64,000 nt of DNA from assembly GCF_008632125.1 (NCBI RefSeq), contig NZ_VWRN01000067.1, forward strand, positions 1 through 64,000, in the 5' to 3' direction. A model generated the notes under the pieces. That model searched no databases, was not told the DNA's origin, and was given only the letters and a program-made list of their open reading frames with translations. A program made the translations under genes and the position numbers. How positions within the stretch are numbered: position 1 is the first letter of the stretch; every line of letters begins with the position of its first letter. The stretch comes from Cupriavidus cauae (GTDB lineage Bacteria > Pseudomonadota > Gammaproteobacteria > Burkholderiales > Burkholderiaceae). Below, piece after piece: positions 17,113-24,583 of the stretch.

Positions 17113-17144
17113 AAACCCCGCATCGACGATGGCGGGGTTTTTTT
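17113..17144 (+). terminator. Intrinsic terminator after the ferredoxin gene
   Basis: A nine-bp stem (AAACCCCGC at 17113-17121 with 17132-17140) and a run of seven T to 17144 end the rightward core operon. It isolates that operon from the lower-GC genes that follow. Confidence 0.9.
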
Positions 17145-17301
17145 ATGTCATTGGCTGCCGCTGCGGGTCGTCTATCCCGCACCTGGATACATCTTCGTAA
17201 CAATCGCTATCAAAAGTTGTCCGTCTGCGGTTCATTGTTAAGCGTTGGCACTCGCCGCCGTGCAACCGTGCGTGGCATCCCCCACAGCTCGGGAGAGCGC
17301 C

Positions 17302-18519
17302 ATGCCGCAAGTCCGCACCGAGGGTTACCCGATCCCGGCATTGCCGGGTACCAGCACCTGTGAGACCGCGCCGTTCCGCCGGTGCGAGGGCCGTCTTCAC
17401 TTCGATGGCACCGCCTTTGCCATGCGCGACGGTTCGCACGGCGTCATGGCCGCACTGGCGCGAATGTTTTCGCGGACCAGCGTTCCCAGAGACACGCCGG
17501 AAGCCGAGAACGGGCACCTTGCCTGCTTGCCCAAAATGGCGACCGACAAGATTGTCGCCTGCCTCGGCGATCCCTTCGAACGAGCGACGCTTGCCATGAC
17601 GTGTCGCCTCCTGCATCGGCAGCTCAAGCCATATTGGTCCGAGTTCCAGCTGTTTCGCGATCTGATTGCAAGCAGGAAGAGCCTGGGCTTCCGGTCGCAG
17701 CCGTCATGCATGACCGACGTGGCGCTCCTGCTCAATCTACTGACCGGCGACCGTTGGACGAGCTGGCGCGCAAGAACCGTATTCGTGGAGACGTTCAAGA
17801 GGCTGGGCAGGATGTACCCGCGAATACCGGAGCGCGTCTTTCGCGAGGTATGGCCATTGTTCAGGGCGCTCACCCGAAACGCGAAGCAAGTCGTGCTACA
17901 GGAGGTGTTTCATCTCGCCATGGAGCGTTGCCCAGGTTGGGCCGTGATGGTGCTGACCGAATTTGCACGCCGCACGATTTATCAGGATGACATGGACGCC
18001 GATTTCCACGACAAGCTGCTTCGCTTCGCGGTACCGCTTCTGCATGACCCTATTATCGGGAAAGAAGCGGCGCTGCTGGTCGGCGCCATTGCACAGCGGC
18101 TGCACGACGCTACGCGGGTGCGGGACGAAAGGAGGTGGAAAACCATACTGCGGCTGGTTCCATCCTCGACGCCGGTGGATTCGGCCGCCGTGCTTGGGTT
18201 GGCCAGGACTGCCCTCCTCATTCAATGCCGTTGGGAAAACGAGGGCCAGTGCGGCAGCGGCTTTGCAGCCGTATCGCTGATGCAGAGCCGGTTCAAGGAG
18301 TTTCCGTCGGACGCTGCGATCGATGCGTTCGCGGCGTGCATTTCCACCTCGGACGAGCCGGACTCCGAAGAGCGCCACATCGTCCAAGACAGGGATCGTT
18401 TGCGGAATGCCAAAGACTGTGCCCGCAGACAACGCTGCCAGCATGAGATCCAAGCGGCCAGGTACGCGCGTCGCGCTGGTCCCTTGTGCGAAACCGCAGG
18501 AGGCGGTGCCCAGCGATGA
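17302..18519 (+). CDS. Unknown protein with an F-box-like segment; possible effector
   Basis: 405 residues, not recognised as a known bacterial family. The ATG at 17302 follows GGGAGAG. Residues 75-112 resemble a eukaryotic F-box: LPKMATDKIVACLGDP and then ERATLAMTCRLLHRQLKPYW, with LP at the start, the I--L pair and the C-R-L/F end. The remainder (about 120-335) looks all-helical with repeating Leu/Ala/Arg patterns that could be HEAT/armadillo-like. The tail is basic and cysteine-containing. No signal peptide or membrane segment is seen. GC content is visibly lower than in the flanking core genes. With the next gene it forms a two-gene insert between fdx and pth. An effector role is inference only. 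Confidence 0.6.
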   Translation: MPQVRTEGYPIPALPGTSTCETAPFRRCEGRLHFDGTAFAMRDGSHGVMAALARMFSRTSVPRDTPEAENGHLACLPKMATDKIVACLGDPFERATLAMTCRLLHRQLKPYWSEFQLFRDLIASRKSLGFRSQPSCMTDVALLLNLLTGDRWTSWRARTVFVETFKRLGRMYPRIPERVFREVWPLFRALTRNAKQVVLQEVFHLAMERCPGWAVMVLTEFARRTIYQDDMDADFHDKLLRFAVPLLHDPIIGKEAALLVGAIAQRLHDATRVRDERRWKTILRLVPSSTPVDSAAVLGLARTALLIQCRWENEGQCGSGFAAVSLMQSRFKEFPSDAAIDAFAACISTSDEPDSEERHIVQDRDRLRNAKDCARRQRCQHEIQAARYARRAGPLCETAGGGAQR

Positions 18520-18639
18520 CGATGTCTTGCCGTGGGATGCTCAAAAAACCCCGGAGAAAATCGGCGAAAAGAATCGAAGACGGATCCAGGGGGCTGTAGT
18601 GGATCGAGGCACCGGCCAAGGCAGAGGAGGGGACGCTCG

Positions 18640-20217
18640 ATGAGCGAGGGATGCGGTCACATTTCATGTGCAAGCCGGATCGTCGAACGGACAGACGCGC
18701 TGCCTCAGGCCCGGCATGTCGCCCTTGCGAATTCGGTCTTGTACTTCGGATGGAGCGGCATTGCGCTATATAAGGCCGGCGCTTTTGCCGAGGCCATCGT
18801 CGCCTTCTTCCGCGCCAATCCCTCGTCGTCTGTCTTGACCGCACGATTCAGCACCGATGGTCCGAGGCATGCGATTTCGCAAGCGGCAATGGGATTAAGC
18901 ACCGCGGCCTCCATTGTGGAAATCGTGATCACGACAGTCGTGTTCGGCAGGCACCTGCGCGCGCGTTTTCGAATCGCACGGCAGCTTGTCGCAACCGGTG
19001 AATTGCGCGCGATCTTTATTGAGCGAATCGCCCACCAAAAGCGGGCGGCGAGAATATCGAAGGCGATGGCGGTGACGGCCGCAAGCCGTGGAGCGGTTGC
19101 CGCCTGTCCGCCCGACGGCAGCACGTCGGTCCAGCCATGTCCAACCAGCGTCCGAGCCGACGGGGGCGCCATGGCGGTGTTGGCAACCGGCTATCTGCAC
19201 TATCAAACCGCGCAGATGGACCGCCGGGAAGCCACCGATACCTTGAAGCACTCCTTCGTCATGTTCACGCGCGACGGCGTCTTGCAGGCCGCGGGGGTCG
19301 GCTGCAACCTGGCGCTGCTCTGGGACAGCCTGAAGGTAAGTGAGCTACTGCACCTGGCGACAGTGCCGATCCATGCCACGGCGACTGCCATCTGCGGCTT
19401 TGCCTTCAGTCTGGGCTGCGGCGCGCTTCATGTCATCGCCGGTGCAGTGCGATGGCGCGACGGACTCAAGAAGCAGGCGGCAGCGAGCGAAGTGCTGAAC
19501 GCGATAAGGCGCGCCAAAAGAACCGTCAAGGAAGCAAAGGAGAGTCAGCAAGCCGAACTGGTCGACGCCGCGACGGTTGCCGAGTCCTTGCTCTCGCATG
19601 CCAAGCGCAACGAACGGCGTGCCGAGGATGACGCCAGGCACCAGATCCGCCTGGGCAAATGGCGGATGATCTATGGCGGGGCGGCGATGGCAGTCGGTGG
19701 GATTTCGCTGGCGCTTTTTCTTGTCGCGGGTGGAGTGTCGACCGGTGGCATCCTCTTCGGCATCGTCGGTGGCCTGGTATTGGCGGGCTGGACCCTCTAT
19801 GCGGGATATCGCCATCGTCACGCTGCGAGTTCCATTCAGGCCGCGATCGACAAGGGCAACAATGTCGTCACGGCGGGGACGGGCACGCGGCCGGAGAAGG
19901 CGTTGGATGAACAGCCGGACACGCAGCCGCTGTCGCTTGATGACGCCATCGAGCAGGCGATTCTCCTGCTCGACAGGACGCGCAATCCCCATCCGGATGC
20001 GCGCAGGTTGATCAAGCAAACGTTGAAGGAGTTGGGCGTGAGCCCCGGGGATCTTTGGCCGCTGCGGTACTGCTCATCGGATCCCGCCGCCAGGGACCCT
20101 GTCATCGAGGAACTGAAAATAAGGATCCACAACGTCGTGGACGGCGATGGTGCTCGGTGCGCCGCCGAAAAAAGGTTGGCGCCCGATCGGGAAGCCAAGC
20201 CTGTGGCGGTATCGTGA
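18640..20217 (+). CDS. Unknown multi-spanning membrane protein with central coiled coil
   Basis: 525 residues from the ATG at 18640, chosen because GAGGAGGGG lies upstream; an upstream in-frame ATG at 18532 gives a polar low-complexity leader. Hydrophobic segments occur near residues 30-55, 80-105, 220-275, and as a Gly-rich pair at about 345-395 (GGAAMAVGGISLALFLVAGG, GGILFGIVGGLVLAGWTLY). A charged Ala/Lys/Glu-rich helix, probably coiled coil, lies before the last pair. A soluble helical tail contains LDDAIEQAILLLDR and LKELGVSPGDLWPLR. No homologous family is recognised. It is 120 bases after the F-box-like gene, same strand and similar low GC, so the two were probably acquired together. 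Confidence 0.6.
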   Translation: MSEGCGHISCASRIVERTDALPQARHVALANSVLYFGWSGIALYKAGAFAEAIVAFFRANPSSSVLTARFSTDGPRHAISQAAMGLSTAASIVEIVITTVVFGRHLRARFRIARQLVATGELRAIFIERIAHQKRAARISKAMAVTAASRGAVAACPPDGSTSVQPCPTSVRADGGAMAVLATGYLHYQTAQMDRREATDTLKHSFVMFTRDGVLQAAGVGCNLALLWDSLKVSELLHLATVPIHATATAICGFAFSLGCGALHVIAGAVRWRDGLKKQAAASEVLNAIRRAKRTVKEAKESQQAELVDAATVAESLLSHAKRNERRAEDDARHQIRLGKWRMIYGGAAMAVGGISLALFLVAGGVSTGGILFGIVGGLVLAGWTLYAGYRHRHAASSIQAAIDKGNNVVTAGTGTRPEKALDEQPDTQPLSLDDAIEQAILLLDRTRNPHPDARRLIKQTLKELGVSPGDLWPLRYCSSDPAARDPVIEELKIRIHNVVDGDGARCAAEKRLAPDREAKPVAVS

Positions 20218-20287
20218 ACCGCCTGCGAACCACAATGGCAACTCGCACTGACTCACCGCAGGCGTCGGCGGGCGGCCACTCAAGCCG

Positions 20288-20878
20288 TCATTTGGCCGAA
20301 TGCAACTGCATCATCGCGCGTTCGGCCTCGCCCTTGGCGAGCAGCGACACGGGCGCAATACTGCGGTCGATTGCCTCGTCGATCGCCTGCTGCTCCTCGC
20401 GGCGCGGGGGCTTGAGCACGAAGTTGACGACGTCCTCGCGATCGCCCGCACCGCCGGCGTTGCGCGGATGCCCCACGCCGATGCGCAGGCGCCAGTAATC
20501 CGGCGTCGACAGATGCGCGGAGATGTCCTTCAGGCCGTTGTGCCCGCCCGAGCCACCGCCGCGCTTGAGCTTGACCGCGCCGGCCGGCAAATCCATCTCG
20601 TCGTGCGCGACCAGGATCTCGTCGGGTAGGATCTTGTAGAAGCGAGCGAGCGACACCACGGCCAGGCCGGAGCGGTTCATGAAGGTCGACGGCTTCAGCA
20701 GCCAGATATCCTGATCCCACAGGCGCGCGCGCGCCGCCAGCCCATGGAAGCGGCCTTCCACGCGTGGCGTGGCACCGCCGATGCGGGCCAGCTGGTCGAT
20801 CAGCCAGAAGCCGGCATTGTGCCGGGTGGCTTCGTATTCCGCCCCGGGATTACCGAGGCCGACGATGAGCTTGATCAT
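20288..20878 (-). CDS. pth: Peptidyl-tRNA hydrolase
   Basis: A 196-residue enzyme releasing peptides from prematurely dropped peptidyl-tRNA. The sequence starts MIKLIVGLGNPGAEYEATRH, with the catalytic His in RHNAGF and the conserved Asp in HDEMDLPAG. KPSTFMNRSG and GGGSGGHNGLKDI are also present. The start at 20878 matches the family; the longer frame to 20941 adds a non-homologous leader. It is convergent with the island gene on its left and separated from rplY by a terminator. Confidence 0.96.
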   Translation of the reverse strand: MIKLIVGLGNPGAEYEATRHNAGFWLIDQLARIGGATPRVEGRFHGLAARARLWDQDIWLLKPSTFMNRSGLAVVSLARFYKILPDEILVAHDEMDLPAGAVKLKRGGGSGGHNGLKDISAHLSTPDYWRLRIGVGHPRNAGGAGDREDVVNFVLKPPRREEQQAIDEAIDRSIAPVSLLAKGEAERAMMQLHSAK

Positions 20879-20946
20879 GGTGCAAACGGGTTCGGTGACG
20901 GACACGCACGGCATCCGGGACGCGGCGCAGCAGGAAAGCATACGCG

Positions 20947-20974
20947 AAAAAAAACCGCCGGACGAACCGGCGGT
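20947..20974 (-). terminator. Intrinsic terminator of rplY
   Basis: Read leftward, ACCGCCGG (20967-20974) pairs with 20954-20961 across a five-base loop and is followed by eight T residues (A-run 20947-20954). It lies between rplY and pth, so pth transcription depends on read-through or its own promoter. Confidence 0.93.
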
Positions 20975-21034
20975 CTTTGTGGCGGCGCCTGTCGATACGA
21001 CAGTGCCGCCGGGTCAGCCGAGGGCTGGCGCCGA

Positions 21035-21646
21035 TCAGGCAGCCGGCGTCTCGCCTTCGCCTTCGCTGGCCGCTTCCGACACGCCGCCGGCCGGCAGGGC
21101 GATGCTCGCCACGGCGGGGTTGTCGTCGCCGTGCGTGATCGGGGTCACGCCCTTCGGCAGCTTCAGGTCCGACAGGTGAACGGTCTGGCCCAGTTCGACG
21201 GCGCCCATGTCCACTTCGATGAATTCCGGCAGGTCGCCCGGCAGGCACGACACTTCCAGTTCATTCAGGATGTGGTTGATGATGCCGTGGCCCAGCTTCA
21301 CGCCAGGAGCGGTTTCCTGGTTCATGAAGTGCAGCGGCACCTTGACGTGGATCTTCTCGGTGGCCGACACGCGCTGGAAGTCGACGTGCAGCACCAGCGG
21401 CTTGAACGGGTGCATCTGGAAGGCGCGCAGCAGGGCCTTCTCGGTCGTGCCGCCCACTTCCAGGTCGAGGATCGACGAGTGGAAGGCTTCCTTCTTCAGC
21501 GCGTGGAACAGCGCGTTGTGATCGAGCTCGATCATCTTCGGTTCGGCGGTGCCGCCGTAGATGATGCCGGGGGTCTTGCCGGCGTTGCGCAGGCGGCGGC
21601 TCGCACCCGTTCCCTGTACGCTACGCTCGAAAGCGATGACTTTCAT
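21035..21646 (-). CDS. rplY: 50S ribosomal protein L25/general stress protein Ctc
   Basis: A 203-residue two-domain L25 of the TL5/Ctc type that binds 5S rRNA. The N-terminal part reads MKVIAFERSVQGTGASRRLR and GKTPGIIYGG. The C-terminal beta domain contains VDFQRVSATEKIHVKVPLHF and ends in an acidic EGEGETPAA tail. ATG 21646 has GGAG upstream; a TTG at 21658 is less likely. It follows prs on the same strand, the usual beta-proteobacterial arrangement. Confidence 0.95.
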   Translation of the reverse strand: MKVIAFERSVQGTGASRRLRNAGKTPGIIYGGTAEPKMIELDHNALFHALKKEAFHSSILDLEVGGTTEKALLRAFQMHPFKPLVLHVDFQRVSATEKIHVKVPLHFMNQETAPGVKLGHGIINHILNELEVSCLPGDLPEFIEVDMGAVELGQTVHLSDLKLPKGVTPITHGDDNPAVASIALPAGGVSEAASEGEGETPAA

Positions 21647-21793
21647 TGTGGACTCCAAAAAGTAAGAGGGCTGCCCGCGACCAGACAGCCCGATGAACCG
21701 GCGCCAGGTACGGTGACCGGGCGCCTCTGCGTCGCATCGCCGCTTGCGGACAAGCCGGCGGACGCGACAAAGCCTTGAATTCTAACAGGAAGC

Positions 21794-22747
21794 TCAGGAA
21801 TCGGCGAACAGCGACATGATCGAGTCGCCCTTGACGATCCGGGTGAACGTCTCGGCCAGCAGCGAGGCGGTCGACAGCTGGCGGATCTTGCCGGTCTGGC
21901 GGGCGTCGTCGCGCAGCGGAATGGTGTCGCAGACGACCACTTCGTCCAGCGCCGAGTCCGCGATGCGGGCGGCCGCGCCGCCGGACAGCACCGGGTGGGT
22001 ACAGTAGGCGAACACCTTCTGTGCCCCGCGTTCCTTCAGCACCTGGGCCGCCTTACACAGCGTGCCGCCGGTGTCGATCATGTCGTCCATGATCACGCAG
22101 TTGCGGCCGTCGACCTCACCGATGATGTTCATCACCTCGGCCACATTGGCCTTGGGACGGCGCTTGTCGATGATGGCCAGGTCGCAGTTCAGCTGCTTGG
22201 CCAGTGCGCGGGCGCGCACCACGCCGCCCACGTCGGGCGAGACCACCAGCAGATCGCCGTAGTTCTTTTCGCGCAGATCGCCCAGCAGCACCGGCGAGGC
22301 GTAGATGTTGTCGACCGGGATATCGAAGAAACCCTGGATCTGGTCGGCGTGCAGGTCCATCGTCAGCACGCGCTCGACACCGGCCACTTCCAGCATGTTG
22401 GCAACCACCTTGGCCGAGATCGCGACGCGCGCCGAGCGCGGGCGGCGGTCCTGGCGGGCATAGCCGAAGTAGGGCATGGCGGCAGTGATGCTGCGTGCCG
22501 AGGCGCGCTTGAGCGCGTCGACCATCACCATCAGTTCCATCAGGTTGTCGTTGGTCGGCTGGCAGGTGGACTGCAGCACGATCACGTGCTTGCCGCGGAC
22601 ATTTTCCTGAATTTCGACCTGGACTTCGCCATCGGAGAATCGGCCCACCAGCGCCTTGCCCAACGGAATGCCGAGGTGCTGCACGACAGCCTCCGCGAGT
22701 TTGGGGTTGGCGTTGCCGGTGAATACCATCAAGCCGTCGCTACTCAT
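21794..22747 (-). CDS. prs: Ribose-phosphate pyrophosphokinase
   Basis: A 317-residue enzyme making PRPP from ribose 5-phosphate and ATP for purine, pyrimidine, histidine, tryptophan and NAD synthesis. The beginning is LMVFTGNANPKLAEAVVQHL, with FSDGEVQVEI, the ATP-binding YARQDRRPRS and the catalytic flexible loop region. The PRPP-binding VIMDDMIDTGGTL is intact. Length is standard. It is transcribed with the upstream tRNA-Gln and probably ispE. Confidence 0.97.
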   Translation of the reverse strand: MSSDGLMVFTGNANPKLAEAVVQHLGIPLGKALVGRFSDGEVQVEIQENVRGKHVIVLQSTCQPTNDNLMELMVMVDALKRASARSITAAMPYFGYARQDRRPRSARVAISAKVVANMLEVAGVERVLTMDLHADQIQGFFDIPVDNIYASPVLLGDLREKNYGDLLVVSPDVGGVVRARALAKQLNCDLAIIDKRRPKANVAEVMNIIGEVDGRNCVIMDDMIDTGGTLCKAAQVLKERGAQKVFAYCTHPVLSGGAAARIADSALDEVVVCDTIPLRDDARQTGKIRQLSTASLLAETFTRIVKGDSIMSLFADS

Positions 22748-22826
22748 GAGGGGCACCTGTCTTGCTGCTGGGGGAGGGTCGCCGGCGCTGCCGGCGACAG
22801 ATTCTGCAGATCTGCGAGGAATGTAA

Positions 22827-22903
22827 TGGCAGGGGAGGAAGGATTCGAACCCTCGAATGCCGGAATCAAAATCCGGTGCCTTAACCGACTTGGCGACTCC
22901 CCT
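22827..22903 (-). tRNA. tRNA-Gln (anticodon UUG)
   Basis: 77 bases including encoded CCA. The acceptor stem AGGGGAG pairs with CTCCCCT, and the T-arm carries GGTTCGAATCC. The anticodon stem CCGGA/TCCGG encloses the loop TTTTGAT, giving anticodon TTG (22867-22869 in reverse), which reads CAA. The discriminator base is G. It lies between ispE and prs, all on the minus strand. Confidence 0.97.
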
Positions 22904-22960
22904 ACACAACCGGGACCGTTCTTCGTTGCGCCGACTGCCACAACGCCGAACGAAAACTTG

Positions 22961-23833
22961 CTATGCGAACGCTGCGAGCGGATGGCGCGACAAACTTCTC
23001 ACGCATCTGCCATCCCATTCGGATGGCAACCGGTCGAGCACCTGTTGCGCAGTTTGCTCGTCACGATAACGTGCAAACACACAGGCACCGGAACCGGTCA
23101 TCCTCGCCTCCGGACTGAATTGTTTCAGCCAGGCAAGGGCTCGGGCAACTTCGCCGAACTTCGCTGTCGCTATCGCTTCCAGATCGTTGCGACCGAAACC
23201 GAATTTGTTTGTGCAAGCAGCGAAGTCCGCAATTATGGAGATGGGCGTATCCCTTGTCAAGCGTTCGTCGGAAAAAATTGCTGCGGTCGGCACATGCTGG
23301 CGTGGATGGATGACCACGAACCAGCTGTCCGGCAGGTCGACGGCGGTCAGCTCCTCGCCGATCCCCTGCGCGAAGGCGTTCTGGCCGAACACGAAGAAGG
23401 GCACGTCGGCGCCCAGGCCCAGGCCGATCCGCATCAATTGCTCGCGCCCCAGGCCCAGGCCCCACAGCCGGTTCAGCGCCAGCAGCGTGGTGGCGGCGTC
23501 CGAGGAGCCGCCGCCGATGCCGCCGCCCATCGGCAGCGCCTTGTCCAGCGCGATCTCGACGCCGTACCGGGTTCCCGTGGCGGTCTGCAGCGCCCTGGCC
23601 GCGCGCACCACCAGGTCGCTGTCGGCCGGCACGCCGGGTACGTCGGTCACGCGCAGTACCGCGCCGTCGTCGCGGCGTTCGAAATGCAGCGTGTCGCTCC
23701 AGTCGATCAGCTGGAACACCGTCTGCAGCGTGTGATAGCCGTCGGGGCGACGCCCGGTCACATGCAGGAACAGGTTCAGCTTGGCCGGGGCGGGGCAGTC
23801 GCGCAGTTGCGCGGGGGGCAAGGGGGCCGACAT
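22961..23833 (-). CDS. ispE: 4-diphosphocytidyl-2-C-methyl-D-erythritol kinase
   Basis: A 290-residue GHMP kinase of the MEP isoprenoid pathway. The N-terminal APAKLNLFLHVTGRRPDGYH is characteristic, as is the P-loop PMGGGIGGGSSDAATTL. The C-terminal motif is ARMTGSGACVFARY. It is seven bases downstream of lolB, so the two are probably co-translated, and tRNA-Gln and prs follow. Confidence 0.96.
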   Translation of the reverse strand: MSAPLPPAQLRDCPAPAKLNLFLHVTGRRPDGYHTLQTVFQLIDWSDTLHFERRDDGAVLRVTDVPGVPADSDLVVRAARALQTATGTRYGVEIALDKALPMGGGIGGGSSDAATTLLALNRLWGLGLGREQLMRIGLGLGADVPFFVFGQNAFAQGIGEELTAVDLPDSWFVVIHPRQHVPTAAIFSDERLTRDTPISIIADFAACTNKFGFGRNDLEAIATAKFGEVARALAWLKQFSPEARMTGSGACVFARYRDEQTAQQVLDRLPSEWDGRCVRSLSRHPLAAFA

Positions 23834-23840
23834 CGGGCGA

Positions 23841-24449
23841 TCAATGCGAAGCCGGGGCGTCGATCACCAGCTTGACCGACATCGGTCCGCCGGCGCCGTC
23901 GCGCGCCAGGTCGATCCGGCGCGGCAGCGTTTCGGCGCCGTCCGGCGCGGCCTGCCAGGCCGCGTAGCGCACGGTCCAGCCGTTCTGCGACAGCGTCTCG
24001 AGCCGGCCCTGGGCGTCGCGCGTGGCGCTGGCCGGGGCACCGGGTGCCGGCCGGGCACGCAGCCAGTCGCGCATGCCGGCCACCGGCAGCGCGAAGCCGA
24101 GGCTCTGCTCGAGCAGCGCATCGACCTGGGGCGCGTTGCGCGGCGGTTCGTTGGGCAGGTCGAGCGTCGCGCCCGAGGGCGTCGCCGTGACCACCGCCAG
24201 CGTCTGGCCCAGCGGCGAAATCAGGTCCAGCCGCACGTTCTCGCCCTGCTCGCGCCAGTGGAAGCTGCCCTGCACGCCTTCGTCGCGCCCATAGCGGACG
24301 TAGTTGGCGGCAAAGCGGCCGGTCAATTCGCTGGCGCGGGCGCCGGCGGCGGCATCGAACTGGCGCGACGGCGTGACGCTGGCACAGGCGGCGAGCCACA
24401 GCGGCGCGGACAGGCAAAGCAGGGTCAGGGTACGGCGGGATCGGTCCAT
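23841..24449 (-). CDS. lolB: Outer-membrane lipoprotein receptor LolB
   Basis: A 202-residue lipoprotein that accepts lipoproteins from LolA and inserts them in the outer membrane. The signal peptide ends in the lipobox LAAC with Cys22. The mature part reads FDAAAGARASELTGRFAANY and SFHWREQGENVRLDLISPLGQ, the LolB beta-barrel start. It overlaps neither neighbour and precedes ispE by seven bases, the usual proteobacterial order. Confidence 0.92.
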   Translation of the reverse strand: MDRSRRTLTLLCLSAPLWLAACASVTPSRQFDAAAGARASELTGRFAANYVRYGRDEGVQGSFHWREQGENVRLDLISPLGQTLAVVTATPSGATLDLPNEPPRNAPQVDALLEQSLGFALPVAGMRDWLRARPAPGAPASATRDAQGRLETLSQNGWTVRYAAWQAAPDGAETLPRRIDLARDGAGGPMSVKLVIDAPASH

Positions 24450-24583
24450 GCGGAAAACGCAGATCGGTACCGGGTCACGGCGCGCACGTTGGCGCGGACC
24501 GTGCCGGCGATGGATGTCGATGGAGGGCGATGAATCTCGATGAAGGGCACAGCCTGCCGGGTACGGGCGGCACGCCGGCGACG

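Noticed and set aside
17141..17301. HrpB-type hrpII box (TTCG-N16-TTCG) upstream of the F-box-like gene
   Set aside because: One TTCG is present, but the second half-site is not found at the required distance, so type III co-regulation is not supported by sequence.
20218..20287. Intrinsic terminator between the island gene and pth
   Set aside because: CGCCTGCG and CGCAGGCG can pair, but across a loop of about 29 bases and with no T-run.
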